Source of the DNA: Meiothermus hypogaeus
GTDB taxonomy: Bacteria; Deinococcota; Deinococci; Deinococcales; Thermaceae
Direction of reading: 5' to 3'
Length of the DNA: 63,219 bases
Assembly (NCBI RefSeq): GCF_003574035.1
Contig: NZ_QWKY01000011.1
Coordinates: forward strand, 1-63,219
This document shows positions 36,723 to 46,400 of this stretch, piece after piece. Positions within the stretch are counted from its first letter, which is position 1; each line of letters starts with the position of its first letter. The position numbers and the translations under genes are program-made. The notes beneath the pieces were generated by a model. That model searched no databases and was not told the DNA's origin. It worked only from the letters and a program-made list of their open reading frames with translations.

Positions 36723-37553
36723 TTACCTTGGTGCCGCAAACAGCGCGACTGTGCCGGGGCCGGTGTGGGCAGCCACAGCGGGGCCGCACTCCCGCAAGTC
36801 TTCAATCACCACACCCTCCTGGCTAATCAGCTTGCGGAGTTCTTCGATGCCCTGAGGGTTGTAGGCGTGGGCTAGGATGACCCGGGCCCCCTCGGGGAAG
36901 GCCTGGTGGAAAGCCTGGGCAAGTTGCTGTAAGCCCTTGTGCCAGCCCCGGGCCCGCTCGAGGGGCCTCACCAGCCCATCCCGCACCTCGAGCACCGGCA
37001 GTAGCTTGAGCAGGGAACCAATGAAGTGCTGCAAGCCGCCAATGCGCCCGCCTCGGTGCAGGTATTCCAGCGTGGCCGGTAGCACGAAGCCACGCACCCG
37101 CTGCACCAGTGGGGCAATAGCCTCCTCCAGCTTGTCCCAGGGCACCCCCGCCGAGAGCTTGCGCTGTACCTCCTCGATCACAAAAGAAAGCCCGCCGTTC
37201 AGGGTAAGGCCATCTATCACCTTGACGCGGTTACCAAACTTCTCGGCTACCATACGGGCTGTGGAGCAGGTACCCGAAAGTTTGCTCGAGACATGTACCG
37301 AAACAATGCGGTCGAATTTCTCGAGCAAATTCCTGTACAAAGCCTCCAGATCCACCGCAGAAATCTGGCTGGTGCTGACCTTTTTGCCGGCGAGTTGGGC
37401 CTGGATCACCTCGTCCGGGGTCATCTCCACATAGTCGCGGTAGCTCTTGCCTTCGATGATGACTTGCTGCGGGATTACGTATACATCCCGCTTGAGGGCT
37501 TCCTGGGGGCTCAAACCCAGGGTTGAATCGGCAACAAACGCGGTACGTTCCAT
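36723..37553 (-). CDS. DegV family fatty-acid-binding protein
   Basis: This 276-residue protein belongs to the DegV family; FakB members bind fatty acids for phosphorylation by FakA. Family features are [64 protein letters not shown] and the C-terminal [13 protein letters not shown] that contacts the carboxyl head. GGGAGGTG precedes ATG 37553; an upstream in-frame ATG at 37622 lacks a ribosome site. A second DegV gene lies 190 bases upstream on the same strand, and the two proteins share less than half of their residues by eye. Confidence 0.92.
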   Translation of the reverse strand: MERTAFVADSTLGLSPQEALKRDVYVIPQQVIIEGKSYRDYVEMTPDEVIQAQLAGKKVSTSQISAVDLEALYRNLLEKFDRIVSVHVSSKLSGTCSTARMVAEKFGNRVKVIDGLTLNGGLSFVIEEVQRKLSAGVPWDKLEEAIAPLVQRVRGFVLPATLEYLHRGGRIGGLQHFIGSLLKLLPVLEVRDGLVRPLERARGWHKGLQQLAQAFHQAFPEGARVILAHAYNPQGIEELRKLISQEGVVIEDLRECGPAVAAHTGPGTVALFAAPR

Positions 37554-37745
37554 CTTCACCTCCCTGCTGTATTTCCAGAAACCCGATTCAGCCGAGTATA
37601 GCTGATGTTGTATTGATCGCACGCGTTACGCGATGGGCGCTACTGGCCCAACGGCTTTCAAGGGAGGCCGGGTTATGTGTGGCCGCACCTCGAAGATGCC
37701 AGCTCTTTGTCGCAGGTCGGATATCTGGGCTACCCACTCTGGATT

Positions 37746-38585
37746 TTACAGGCTGTAGGCGTAATACCCGTAAAGCCCCGGCCCGGTGTGGGTGGAAATC
37801 ACGCCCCCAATGCTACTGGTGATGCGCTCTTCCAGGGGCAGCCCGGTGGCTTGTACGGCAGCTTTGAACGCGGCCACATCGCTTTCTTCAGCGTTGTAGA
37901 GGTAGTAGATACGGATTTTCTGGCGACCTGCGGCCCAGGTCTTGAGGGATTCGACCATCTCGGCCAGGGCTTTTTTCTCGCCCCGGGCCCGGCCTGCGGC
38001 CTCGACCTTGCCTTCCTTAACGGTCAGGATGGGCTTGATGCCCAGCAGGCCCCCCAGCAGGGCCTGAGCCCCCCCAATGCGCCCGTTTTTCTTCAGGTAG
38101 TCCAGGGTGGCCAGGGTGAAGCGCACGATGTGGTCGGCGCGGATGCGCTCGAGTTCGACCAGTACCTGCTTCAGGTCGGCCCCCTGGTCCAGGAGCTCCT
38201 TGGCTCGTTCGACCATCATCCCGATGCCCATGCTGGCGGCCAGTGAGTCAAAAACCGTGACTTTGCCGGGGAACTCCTGCGCGGCCAGGTTGGCCGAACC
38301 CACCGTGCCGGAAAGCTTGGAGGAGATATGAATCGAGAGCACGTGGTCGGCTTTTTGCAGGGCGCGTTCGTAGGCGGCCTTGAAGTCGGCGGGGGAGGGC
38401 TGGCTGGTGCTGGGCATTCCCGCTCCGGCGGCTACCCCTGCAAAGATGTCGGCAGGGGTGATTTCCACCCAGTCTTTGTGGATTTTGCCCTGGAAGTTGA
38501 CGTAGAGGGGTACTACCTCTACGCCCATCTCGGCGGCGCGGGCCTGCAGGTCGGAGGTCGAGTCGGTTACGATGGCTATTTTCAT
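37746..38585 (-). CDS. DegV family fatty-acid-binding protein
   Basis: This 279-residue DegV/FakB-type protein shows IAIVTDSTSDLQ, VVPLYVNFQGKIHKDWVEITPADIF, MPSTSQPSPADF, HISSKLSGTVGSANLA and VISTHTGPGLYGYYAY. It should bind a fatty acid in its cleft. Being tandem with a second DegV gene suggests two carriers with different fatty-acid preference, as known for FakB1 and FakB2. No FakA kinase gene is in the window. The start ATG 38585 follows GAGAG. A roughly 330-base gap without a gene separates it from serA. Confidence 0.92.
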   Translation of the reverse strand: MKIAIVTDSTSDLQARAAEMGVEVVPLYVNFQGKIHKDWVEITPADIFAGVAAGAGMPSTSQPSPADFKAAYERALQKADHVLSIHISSKLSGTVGSANLAAQEFPGKVTVFDSLAASMGIGMMVERAKELLDQGADLKQVLVELERIRADHIVRFTLATLDYLKKNGRIGGAQALLGGLLGIKPILTVKEGKVEAAGRARGEKKALAEMVESLKTWAAGRQKIRIYYLYNAEESDVAAFKAAVQATGLPLEERITSSIGGVISTHTGPGLYGYYAYSL

Positions 38586-38718
38586 GCAGTCTCTCCTTTG
38601 TGGTTCGGGCTATCAGCCCGTCACCAGGGTTTTTGGGTTAGGTCACACCTGTTCCGTAAGTCTAGCACAGGGTTTGTTTTGTGGGCCTCACGGTACGGGA
38701 TTGAACTTGGTGTTATCT

Positions 38719-38806
38719 TTTTGCCCTTTTCCTCTCCCCACGGTAGGAGAGGGGGCGACACTACACGTTTGTTGGAGCCCTGTTTTATTGTCTGGAACTC
38801 TACCTC
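38719..38806. repeat. Dispersed repeat, left copy flanking serA
   Basis: This segment contains TTTTCCTCTCCCCAC, GGAGAGGG, CACGTTTGTTGGA and TTTATTG. A related sequence in inverted orientation lies at about 40706-40800, on the other side of serA. Similarity is roughly two thirds by eye over 90 bases. The rest of the 38586-38918 gap holds no gene that I can see. Confidence 0.55.
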
Positions 38807-38918
38807 AGCCATGAAGATGAAAGCCTGCCGCCTTCTCCAGGAGCTTGTGCCATCTGGGACAAGGTGATAAGGTTGGGGCGAATGCCGGGGTATACCGGCT
38901 GGCTCCCAGGACAAAACT

Positions 38919-40484
38919 ATGTGGAAAGTGCTTGTAACCGATGAAATGCGGCTGGGTGAGGTGAAGCACCCAGACCTTCGGCTCGATTATCGGCCCGGAA
39001 TGGCTCGAGAAGAGGTCCTACAGGTAATCGGGCAGTACGACGCTCTCATTACGCGCAGCCGTACCCAGGTGGATGCCGGGCTGCTCGAGGCCGGAGTCAA
39101 CCTCAAGGTGGTGGGCCGGGGTGGGGTGGGGGTAGACAACGTGGACCTCGAGGCCGCCTCCCGCCGGGGCATCCTGGTGGTAAACGTACCCGAGGCCAAC
39201 ACCCGCTCGGCAGCGGAGCTGGCCTGGGCCCTGTTGCTGGCTGTGGCGCGGGGCTTGGTGGAGTCGGATCAGAAGATTCGCCAGGGCCAGTGGGATCGCA
39301 AGTACCTGGGCTTGGAGCTCAACCACAAGACCATCGGCATAGTGGGCCTGGGGCGCATTGGGGGGCAGGTGGCCCAGTTTGCCAAGGGCTTTGATATGCG
39401 GGTGCTGGCCTACGACCCCTACATCCCCCGCAGCCGGGCCCAGACCCTGGGGGTGGAGCTTTTCGATGACCTGACCGATATGCTGCGCCAGTGCCACTTC
39501 CTGACCGTTCACACCCCGCTCACGAGCGAAACCCGGGGCATGATTGGTCGCCGTGAGCTTTACTTGCTGCCCAAAGGGGCGGTGGTGGTGAACGCAGCAC
39601 GCGGCGGCATTGTGGATGAAAAGGCCCTGGTGGAGGTGCTGAACGAGGGGCACCTGTGGGGGGCCGGGCTGGACGTGTTTGTGGATGAGCCGCCCAACGC
39701 CGAACACCCCCTGGTGCACCACCCCAGGGTGGTACATACCGCTCACCTGGGGGCCAATACCCAAGAAGCCCAGGAGCGGGTGGGCGAGGCTGTTCTGGAG
39801 CGGGTCATCGAGACCTTGCAGGGCAACCTGGCCCACGCCCTCAACACCGGCTTCGATGCTGAAGGCTTGCAGATGTTCTCGGCCTGGCTGCCCCTGGGCG
39901 AAGCGCTGGGTAAGCTGCTGGCCCAGATTACCCAGGGCCGCCCCCAGACGGTCGAGGTTTCGTATTATGGCGAGTTCGAGAAAAACCCCGACCCCATCGC
40001 TTCGGCGGTGGCCAAGGGGCTGCTGGATCAGGTGTTGGAAGCAGGTGCGGCCAACCTGGTTTCGGCCCGACCCCTCCTGCGCGACCGAGGCATCTCGCTC
40101 GTTACCCGCCAGGTCGAGCAGTCGCTCGACTACCGGCAGGTGCTGGAGGTGCGCCTCGAGACCGACAAAGAAGTTCGCAAGGTTCGGGGAGCGGTGCTGG
40201 GCGGTAAGCCCCGTATCGTGGGCATTGATGACCACATGGTGGAGGCCGTGCCCAGCGGGCACATGCTGGTCTGTGTCAACCGCGACCGGCCCGGCGTGGT
40301 GGGCAAAGTGGGTACGCTCTTGGGCGAGAACGGAATCAACATTGCGGGTATGCAGCTAGGCCGCGACAACCCCGGCGGCAAGGCGCTGTTTGTGCTGGCC
40401 ATTGACGAGCGCCCCAGTGAGGCGGTGCTGGAGGCCCTGCGGGGCCTGGACGTGCTCGAGCGGGTGGATCTGGCCGCGCTCTAA
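38919..40484 (+). CDS. serA: D-3-phosphoglycerate dehydrogenase
   Basis: This 521-residue NAD-dependent enzyme catalyses the first step of serine synthesis. In order it has the substrate-binding part (ALITRSRTQVDAGLLEAG), the NAD-binding GLGRIGGQVAQFAKGF, the VVNAARGGIVDEKALVE and HLGANT catalytic region with the Arg/Glu/His set, the intervening ASB domain and a C-terminal ACT domain (CVNRDRPGVVGKVGTLLGENGINIAGMQLGR) that senses serine. AGGA precedes the ATG at a reasonable distance. The stop codon TAA overlaps the left end of repeat copy 1. A class V aminotransferase lies downstream and may be the next enzyme of the pathway. Confidence 0.96.
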   Translation: MWKVLVTDEMRLGEVKHPDLRLDYRPGMAREEVLQVIGQYDALITRSRTQVDAGLLEAGVNLKVVGRGGVGVDNVDLEAASRRGILVVNVPEANTRSAAELAWALLLAVARGLVESDQKIRQGQWDRKYLGLELNHKTIGIVGLGRIGGQVAQFAKGFDMRVLAYDPYIPRSRAQTLGVELFDDLTDMLRQCHFLTVHTPLTSETRGMIGRRELYLLPKGAVVVNAARGGIVDEKALVEVLNEGHLWGAGLDVFVDEPPNAEHPLVHHPRVVHTAHLGANTQEAQERVGEAVLERVIETLQGNLAHALNTGFDAEGLQMFSAWLPLGEALGKLLAQITQGRPQTVEVSYYGEFEKNPDPIASAVAKGLLDQVLEAGAANLVSARPLLRDRGISLVTRQVEQSLDYRQVLEVRLETDKEVRKVRGAVLGGKPRIVGIDDHMVEAVPSGHMLVCVNRDRPGVVGKVGTLLGENGINIAGMQLGRDNPGGKALFVLAIDERPSEAVLEALRGLDVLERVDLAAL

Positions 40485-40681
40485 TACCAGATTCGGTTGA
40501 TTCGGTTCCCGAACGGTAAAGAATCAACCCGACCGAAGTTATCCGCGTAGCGGAGGGCGATACCGCCCCTTGGAAAGGAGACGCTTTTTTCGCCGACCGT
40601 AGGGAGGGGTGTGCTCTAGGATTCATAAAGACAACCTATGGTTTTTTTTGATTTTGCGAGCTGTCTTTTTGAATCCGGTAT
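40484..40681. repeat. Modular two-hairpin repeat, copy 1
   Basis: This 198-bp element runs from ATACCAGATTC to GAATCCGGTAT, starting within the serA stop codon. It contains the left hairpin (GGTTGATTC/GAATCAACC), one 38-bp module (GAAGTTATCCGCG to CCCCTTG), the CGCCGACCGTAGGG block and the right hairpin arms ending CTGTCTTTTTGAATCC. TA flanks both ends. It is the most degenerate copy; the inner left stem is partly lost. Related copies lie at 48568, 56799 and 60791. Confidence 0.85.
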
Positions 40682-40705
40682 AAGCTGCGCTGCATCGGGT
40701 TATTG

Positions 40706-40800
40706 CTGGGAGTGTTCCAGGCGGCAGGCAATAAATGGATGTCAAACAAACGTGCGGCATCGCCGCCATCTCCCATAGTGGGGAGAGGGATAGGAAAAAC
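40706..40800. repeat. Dispersed repeat, right copy flanking serA, inverted
   Basis: On the minus strand it reads TTTTTCCTATCCC, TCTCCCCAC, GGGAGATGGCGGCGATGCC, GCACGTTTGTTTGA and TTTATTG. This corresponds to the repeat at 38719-38806 in the opposite orientation. Together with repeat copy 1 it fills the 370-base gap between serA and the aminotransferase. Confidence 0.55.
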
Positions 40801-40820
40801 GATAAAAGCCCGCCGAATGC

Positions 40821-40848
40821 TTGTATGACGACTGCAGGCCTCTAAAAT
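40821..40848 (+). promoter_or_regulatory. Leaderless promoter of the class V aminotransferase
   Basis: TTGTAT (40821-40826), 16 bases, TAAAAT (40843-40848), then seven bases to ATG 40856. This supports ATG 40856 over ATG 40847 and a message starting at the start codon. Confidence 0.6.
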
Positions 40849-40855
40849 GGAGCCC

Positions 40856-41920
40856 ATGTACCGCCCTCGTCTGCTCACCCCCGGCCCGGTTGAACTACAT
40901 CCCAAAGCCCTGGAAGCTCTTTCCCGGCCGCAGCTTCACCACCGTTCGGACGCTGCCAAACAAGTCTTCTTGCAGGCCAAAGCGGGCCTCGAGGCCGCCT
41001 TCCAGACCCAGGGCCAGGTGCTTATGCTTACCGGCTCGGGCACGGCGGCCATGGACGCGCTGGTGCAGAACCTGTTTGCCCCCGGCGAGCGGGTGCTGGT
41101 GCCGGTGCACGGCAACTTTTCCGAGCGCTGGGCCAAGATTGCCAAGGAAGCTGGTCTAGAAGTAGAGCGTATTGACCTCCCCTGGGGCCAGGTGGTGCGC
41201 CCGGAGCATCTGGGAAGCGCCACAGGCCCCTTTGCCGGGCTGCTGCTCACCCACTCCGAGTCTTCCACCGGGGCCCTGAACGACGTGCGCACCCTAGCCC
41301 AGGCCTTCAAGGCCCGCTTTCCCGAGGCGCTGGTGGTGGTGGACGCCATCACCAGCCTGTTTGTGAGCGCGTTTGCCCTCGAGGGCTGGGGCCTCGACGC
41401 TGCCGCCTGTGGCTCGCAAAAGGGCATCATGTGCCCGCCCGGGCTGGCCTATGCGGCCCTCTCGCCCCGCGCCCTGGAGCGCCTGAAGCCCCGCGGCTTT
41501 TACCTCAACCTGGCCTCGGAGCTGAAGGTGCAAAGTACCGGCGAGTCGGCCTGGACGCCCGCCATCAACCTGGTCGCTGCCACCGCCGCGGTGCTGGAAG
41601 ACCTGCTGCCTCGGCTGCCTGAGCACATCGCCCTCAAGCAACACCAGAACGACCTTTTGTACGCTGCCGGCCAGGGACTGGGCCTGCAAGTGGTGCCCGA
41701 GGCGCGAAGCCCTGCCACCACCTGTTTTTACCTGCCGGAAGGGGTTTCCTATGGCCAGGTCAAAAACGCTTTTGCCGCGCGGGGTGCCACCATCATCGGC
41801 GGACAGGGCCAGCTCAAGGGCAAGGTCTTCCGGCTCTCGCTGATGGGTTACTCCGACCTCTACGATGCCTACGCGGTAGCCCAGATGCTACGCGATGTTT
41901 GGGCCGAGCTTTCTGCTTGA
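40856..41920 (+). CDS. Class V aminotransferase (alanine/serine-glyoxylate type)
   Basis: This 354-residue PLP enzyme of the SPT/AGT group has the N-terminal RLLTPGPVELHPKAL, the GTAAMDALVQN block, DAITSLF and the PLP lysine in CGSQKGIMCPPG. Such enzymes transfer amino groups between alanine or serine and glyoxylate or pyruvate. In several thermophiles a class V aminotransferase next to serA acts on phosphohydroxypyruvate; that role here is inference from the adjacent serA. ATG 40856 is chosen from the promoter geometry (TAAAAT ending seven bases before). No other serine-pathway gene is nearby. Confidence 0.9.
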   Translation: MYRPRLLTPGPVELHPKALEALSRPQLHHRSDAAKQVFLQAKAGLEAAFQTQGQVLMLTGSGTAAMDALVQNLFAPGERVLVPVHGNFSERWAKIAKEAGLEVERIDLPWGQVVRPEHLGSATGPFAGLLLTHSESSTGALNDVRTLAQAFKARFPEALVVVDAITSLFVSAFALEGWGLDAAACGSQKGIMCPPGLAYAALSPRALERLKPRGFYLNLASELKVQSTGESAWTPAINLVAATAAVLEDLLPRLPEHIALKQHQNDLLYAAGQGLGLQVVPEARSPATTCFYLPEGVSYGQVKNAFAARGATIIGGQGQLKGKVFRLSLMGYSDLYDAYAVAQMLRDVWAELSA

Positions 41921-41977
41921 CTCTCTGGGACAACATGCCAGCCGCTTTGTGGTAAAAGTGCCTTGAGAGGTGGAACT

Positions 41978-42778
41978 ATGCAAGTGCAGGGGAAGGTGAT
42001 AGCAGTCACAGGCGGAGGGAGCGGCATGGGGCGCCACCTGGTGCTACACCTGCTTTCTAAGGGAGCGCGGGTGGCAGCGGTGGACATCAACGAGGCGGGC
42101 TTACAAGAAACCGCTTCGCTGGCTGCAAACCCGGAGCGCCTCTCCACCCACGTGCTCAACATTACCGAACGTGCGTCGGTAGAAGCTTTGCCTGCCGAGG
42201 TCGTCGCCCGGCACGGGGCGGTGGATGGCCTGATCAACAACGCGGGCATCATCCAGCCCTTTGTACGCATCAACGATCTGGACTATGCGGCCATCGAGCG
42301 GGTCATCAACGTCAACTTCTACGGCACCCTCTACATGACCAAAGCTTTTTTGCCGCACCTTCTGGCTCGTCCCGAGGCCCATATTGTGAACATCTCCAGC
42401 ATGGGCGGCTTTCTGCCGGTACCCGGGCAGAGCCTGTATGGGGCTTCCAAGGCGGCGGTCAAGCTCCTGACCGAGGGGCTGTATGCCGAACTGCTGGGTA
42501 CATCGGTGCGGGTTACAGAGGTTTTTCCGGGGGCGGTCGCTACCAACATCACCGCCAACTCAGGAGTAGAAATACGCCAGATGGAAAGCCAGGGGCGCTC
42601 TTCGCTCAAACCCCTCCCGCCCGAGGAGGCTGCGAGGCGCATTATCGCCGGCGTGGAGCAGAACCGCTTCCGGGTGTTGGTGGGCTCCGATGCGCGTTTG
42701 ATGGACTTCCTCTACCGCCTGGCCCCTGCCTGGGCCACCCGCTTCATAGAGCGTCAGATGCGCTCGCTACTGGGCTAG
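41978..42778 (+). CDS. Short-chain dehydrogenase/reductase
   Basis: This 266-residue classical SDR has the cofactor motif TGGGSGMG near the N-terminus, an Asp at the end of beta 2 (AAVDINEAG) that favours NAD(H), the NNAG structural motif, the catalytic Ser in NISSMGGF and the YGASK motif with Tyr and Lys. The substrate is not predictable. GAGAGGTGG precedes ATG 41978; the upstream in-frame TTG at 41963 is a less likely start. The gene is monocistronic between the aminotransferase and the convergent UbiA gene. Confidence 0.93.
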   Translation: MQVQGKVIAVTGGGSGMGRHLVLHLLSKGARVAAVDINEAGLQETASLAANPERLSTHVLNITERASVEALPAEVVARHGAVDGLINNAGIIQPFVRINDLDYAAIERVINVNFYGTLYMTKAFLPHLLARPEAHIVNISSMGGFLPVPGQSLYGASKAAVKLLTEGLYAELLGTSVRVTEVFPGAVATNITANSGVEIRQMESQGRSSLKPLPPEEAARRIIAGVEQNRFRVLVGSDARLMDFLYRLAPAWATRFIERQMRSLLG

Positions 42779-42870
42779 GAGGCCTCTTTTTATCGTGCTG
42801 CAGCCTCACTGGTGAATCCACCAGCCTGACCTAAGCCCTGAGGATAGCCGAAAAGAGATTTAAGGAGGGT

Positions 42871-43731
42871 TCAAATCCAGGTCTCGAGCAAAATGATCAG
42901 CAGCATGCCCAGGCTCACCACCACATTGGCCTGGAAGAAGGCCTGGTCTACCTTGCTCAAATCGTCCGGTTTTACCAACCAATGTTCGTACCAGAGCACC
43001 GCGCCCACGCCCAGTACACCCAGGTAGTAAACCCAACCTGCCCCGACCAGAACCCCCGTAAGTAAGAAGAACCCAAAGGTGAGGGCGTGGGAGACCTGAG
43101 CGATGCGCAGCGCCACAGGAATGCCAAAGCGGGCCGGGATGCTGTAAATACCGTTTTCGCGGTCGAAGCGGTAGTCCTGGGTAGCGTAGAGGATATCGAA
43201 GCCTGCCAGCCAGAAGGCCGTACCGGCCCACAGCGCAAACAAAGCGGGTTCAAACGCACCCGTAACGGCAATCCAGCCGCCTGCGGTGGCCGCTCCAATG
43301 GTGAGGCCCAGCCAGAAGTGGCACAGCCAGGTAAAACGCTTGGTGTAGCTATAGCCCACCAGAAAAAAAACCGCTACCGGCAGCAGTTGTGCGGTTAGGG
43401 GGTTCAGGTTCAAGGCGGCCAGGGTCAGCAAGAGCAGGCCCACTACCGCCAGGGCCAGGACTTCGTTTGGCTTGACCAGGCCCCTGGGCAGGTGCCGCCC
43501 GGCGGTACGGGGGTTGGCAGCGTCTATGCGCTGGTCGATGAGCCGGTTGAGGGCCATGGCCCCAGTGCGGGCGCCCACCATGGCCACAGTAATCCAACCA
43601 AACACCTCCCAGCCCGGCCAGCCCCGGGCGGCCAGCAGCATGCCGCCATAGGCGAAGGGCAGGGCAAACAGCGTATGTTCGAAACGAACCAGATCGAGAT
43701 AGGTTTTGAGTCGGCTGGTCAGGGCCACCAT
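42871..43731 (-). CDS. UbiA-family prenyltransferase (4-hydroxybenzoate/menaquinone type)
   Basis: This 286-residue membrane enzyme has eight to nine hydrophobic helices and both Asp-rich motifs of the UbiA family: [18 protein letters not shown] in the first part and [14 protein letters not shown] in the second. They bind magnesium and the prenyl diphosphate. It attaches a polyprenyl chain to an aromatic acid; in Deinococcota that make menaquinone by the futalosine route the candidate is MqnP, which is inference. ATG 43731 is preferred; a TTG four codons upstream is possible. Confidence 0.9.
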   Translation of the reverse strand: MVALTSRLKTYLDLVRFEHTLFALPFAYGGMLLAARGWPGWEVFGWITVAMVGARTGAMALNRLIDQRIDAANPRTAGRHLPRGLVKPNEVLALAVVGLLLLTLAALNLNPLTAQLLPVAVFFLVGYSYTKRFTWLCHFWLGLTIGAATAGGWIAVTGAFEPALFALWAGTAFWLAGFDILYATQDYRFDRENGIYSIPARFGIPVALRIAQVSHALTFGFFLLTGVLVGAGWVYYLGVLGVGAVLWYEHWLVKPDDLSKVDQAFFQANVVVSLGMLLIILLETWI

Positions 43732-43804
43732 ATGTCTGCCCAAGTTTACCCTGAGGCCCAGCCGGCAATGTGGGCAGGTGGGGGTTTTGCAGACTGCTGG
43801 ACTG

Positions 43805-45142
43805 CTATGCCCGGTTTTCCAGAACCTCCCTGGCGGCCCGCTCCCCGGCTTCGATGGCCCCCTCGATATACCCGTAGTAGTGGACCGCCGTCTCGGTTCC
43901 GGCCCAGTGGATACGCCCGATGGGGAGGCGCAATTCCTCGAACCCTGCCGACATTACCCCCGGCGGGGCGTAGCACTGGTAGCCTCCGCCGATAAAGGGC
44001 TCGGTAAGCCAGTCGTGGTCGAAGTAGAGTCTGGGGTAAAGGGCTTCTTCTCCGAAAACCAGGGCCAGGTCTTCCAGCACCGCCCGGCGACGAATTTCAA
44101 ACGGCTTGTCGCTCCACAGCACTGCATCATCCCCACCGATGAAGGCCACCAGGGCGGGGTTGCGTTCATCGTAGGGGGTGGCGTCAATGGTGTCATCGAA
44201 GAGCAGCCGGTCGGGGTCTATGGGGGTGGCGGGTCTGTGGCGCCAGAAAGGGTGGTCGTAGAGGGCGAAACACTTGATTACCGAGCCCATCTCGAGCCGT
44301 TGCATGAGCTTGGTGCGGCGGCGGGGCAGCACCGGCTCAAAGTCGATGCGGGTGACCTGATTGGGCGGGATGGCCAGTATGACCCGCTCGGCCCGCACGC
44401 TCAGGCCTTCAGCAATGACTGTGACGCCCTGGGTGTCGTGCAGAATGTCGTAGACCTGACAGTTCAGCCGGAGTGTATCGCCTAGTTGCTCGGCCAGCTG
44501 GGTGCAGAGGGTCTGCATCCCCTCACGCACCCGCAGGGTTTCGTTGCCGCGCTCGAGGCCCAGTACCCCCTCAAAGCCGCCCGCGCTCTTGAGGCTATAA
44601 AGCAGGTGCAACACCGAGAAGTCCTTGGGCTCGATGGTGTACTCGGTGCGGATGATCTGGTCGAACAGGTTGCGTAGATAAGGGCTATCGAGGTTCAGGC
44701 GCTTCCACTCCTCCACGCTTTGTACATCCAGTGCAGAAGCATTGGGGGTGGCCGAGGGCTTCTCCACATTCACACTCTCGACCAGAAAATCCAGTTGAGC
44801 CTTGACCCAGGCCCACTCGGCCTGGGTGAGCTGGTCCATCGAGGAGAGCGGTTGGACGGCCAGGTCTATCCGCCCCGAGTTGTGTTGTTCAAAGGTCGTT
44901 AGCCCCAACTCCCGAATCAGCCCCATGACCCGGGGCATATCCGGGCTGACCCATTGCCCGCCCAAATCGAAGGTCGAGCCGTCGGGCAGGGTTTTGCTCA
45001 AAAGCCGCCCCCCCACCCGGTGATGGGCCTCCAGCACCACCACCTTAAGCCCCACTTCTTGCAACATCCGTGCAGCCACCAGCCCCGAAATTCCTGCGCC
45101 CACCACCACCACATCGGCTTGGTTACTACCTGCCTCACTCAT
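43805..45142 (-). CDS. Flavin monoamine oxidase family protein
   Basis: This 445-residue FAD enzyme has the Rossmann motif [21 protein letters not shown], the FAD/substrate-region [24 protein letters not shown], and the C-terminal FAD-binding stretch [25 protein letters not shown]. The motifs are typical of monoamine or polyamine oxidases that oxidise amines to aldehydes with release of hydrogen peroxide and ammonia. A GxG-rich cap and the Trp/Tyr residues of the active-site cage are in place. ATG 45142 is preferred to the GTG three codons upstream because AGGTGG is then correctly spaced. Confidence 0.92.
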   Translation of the reverse strand: MSEAGSNQADVVVVGAGISGLVAARMLQEVGLKVVVLEAHHRVGGRLLSKTLPDGSTFDLGGQWVSPDMPRVMGLIRELGLTTFEQHNSGRIDLAVQPLSSMDQLTQAEWAWVKAQLDFLVESVNVEKPSATPNASALDVQSVEEWKRLNLDSPYLRNLFDQIIRTEYTIEPKDFSVLHLLYSLKSAGGFEGVLGLERGNETLRVREGMQTLCTQLAEQLGDTLRLNCQVYDILHDTQGVTVIAEGLSVRAERVILAIPPNQVTRIDFEPVLPRRRTKLMQRLEMGSVIKCFALYDHPFWRHRPATPIDPDRLLFDDTIDATPYDERNPALVAFIGGDDAVLWSDKPFEIRRRAVLEDLALVFGEEALYPRLYFDHDWLTEPFIGGGYQCYAPPGVMSAGFEELRLPIGRIHWAGTETAVHYYGYIEGAIEAGERAAREVLENRA

Positions 45143-45380
45143 ACCAACCACCTGCCCGCGTACTCGAGGGCCTTTATCCTGCTGTTTGCAGGTTTAAATC
45201 TGTTTGGAGTTAAGTCCGTCAATACGGCTGTTTGTGCGCGGTGTCGCCCCCCCGAAGGCGCGGCCAAAGCCGCTGCCCTTTTACCGATTTACCCCAGAAT
45301 AACGTACTTACAGGCTATGAGCAGGAGTGGGGGCCTTTGCTAAGGGGCAACACGAGTTTCCATCGCTTTTTCCCGGCTCT

Positions 45381-46214
45381 TCACTCCTCGCCTTTCGCCA
45401 CCGGACGGCTGTTGTCCGATACCCAGTCACTCCACGAACCTGCGTAGAGCCTGGCCGGTTTGCCGATGAGCTCGAGCGCCAGCACATTCGCTGTAGCCGA
45501 GACGCCCGAGCCGCAGTACGCAATCACCTCACCCTCGAGCCCGGCAAACCGTGCCGCCTGGGCCTCGGCTGGCTTGAACCGCCCCAAGGCATCCAGGCTG
45601 TCCAGCCAGTTGCGGTTGATGGCGCCGGGAATGTGCCCGGCTACCGGGTCTATGGGTTCTACCTCGCCCCGGTAGCGCTCGGGAGCCCTGGAATCAATCA
45701 GGATGGTGCCCGGCGGACGCTGGGCCACCGCCTCGGCATCCACCACCATCTCGGGCCGGGGGTGGGCCCTGAAGGAGATGGTGGGGTATTCGACGGCCAG
45801 GGTAGAAACCTCGTAGCCGGCCTCTTTCCAGGCCTTTATGCCGCCGTCCAGTACAGCCACCTGGTCGTGGCCCAGCCACCGGAGCAGCCACCACAGGTGC
45901 GGGGCGTACATGCCGCCAGCGGGGGGTTCGTCGTAGGCCACCACAAAGTGCTCGTTGCCGATGCCAGCCCGGCCCAGGGTCTTGGCCAACGCCTCCGGTG
46001 TGGGTAGGGGATGGCGGCCACCTTTTCGGTCGGGCCTTACGGGCCCACAGAGGTCTTGCTCCAGATCCAAAAAAATGGCCCCTGGAATGTGCCCCGCCTG
46101 GTAGGCCCGCCTTCCGGCCATAGGGTCTTGTAGGGAAAAGCGGCAATCCACAATGCGAAGCTGCGGTTGGCCGAGGTGTTGGTGCAACCATTCGACACTG
46201 ACCAGGGGATTCAT
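45381..46214 (-). CDS. Thiosulfate sulfurtransferase (two-domain rhodanese)
   Basis: This 277-residue protein has an N-terminal inactive rhodanese domain ([32 protein letters not shown]) and a C-terminal catalytic domain with [30 protein letters not shown] and the active Cys234 in the CGSGVSA loop. The loop is that of thiosulfate rather than 3-mercaptopyruvate sulfurtransferase, but Ser replaces the usual Thr. A TAGGCT box lies six bases before the ATG, suggesting leaderless expression. A short gap upstream holds nothing recognisable. Confidence 0.93.
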   Translation of the reverse strand: MNPLVSVEWLHQHLGQPQLRIVDCRFSLQDPMAGRRAYQAGHIPGAIFLDLEQDLCGPVRPDRKGGRHPLPTPEALAKTLGRAGIGNEHFVVAYDEPPAGGMYAPHLWWLLRWLGHDQVAVLDGGIKAWKEAGYEVSTLAVEYPTISFRAHPRPEMVVDAEAVAQRPPGTILIDSRAPERYRGEVEPIDPVAGHIPGAINRNWLDSLDALGRFKPAEAQAARFAGLEGEVIAYCGSGVSATANVLALELIGKPARLYAGSWSDWVSDNSRPVAKGEE

Positions 46215-46400
46215 AGCAGCAGCCTAACAGAGCAGGGTGCCGGGGGTCGAGGGCGCTGGCCACAGCGCGGGTTAGGGCCTCTGGTGGATGGTGTTTTTGT
46301 GCCCGGCTTGAGGCTATCCGCCTTTTGGTAATGATCAGCGGGCGTTCAGCTTTGGGGCCATTTCAAGACGCCTCCAGGTGCCATCCTGTATGTTGTTGCC

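Noticed and set aside
45143-45380. Gap between the amine oxidase and rhodanese genes
   Set aside because: No promoter, hairpin or gene could be supported beyond chance in these 240 bases.
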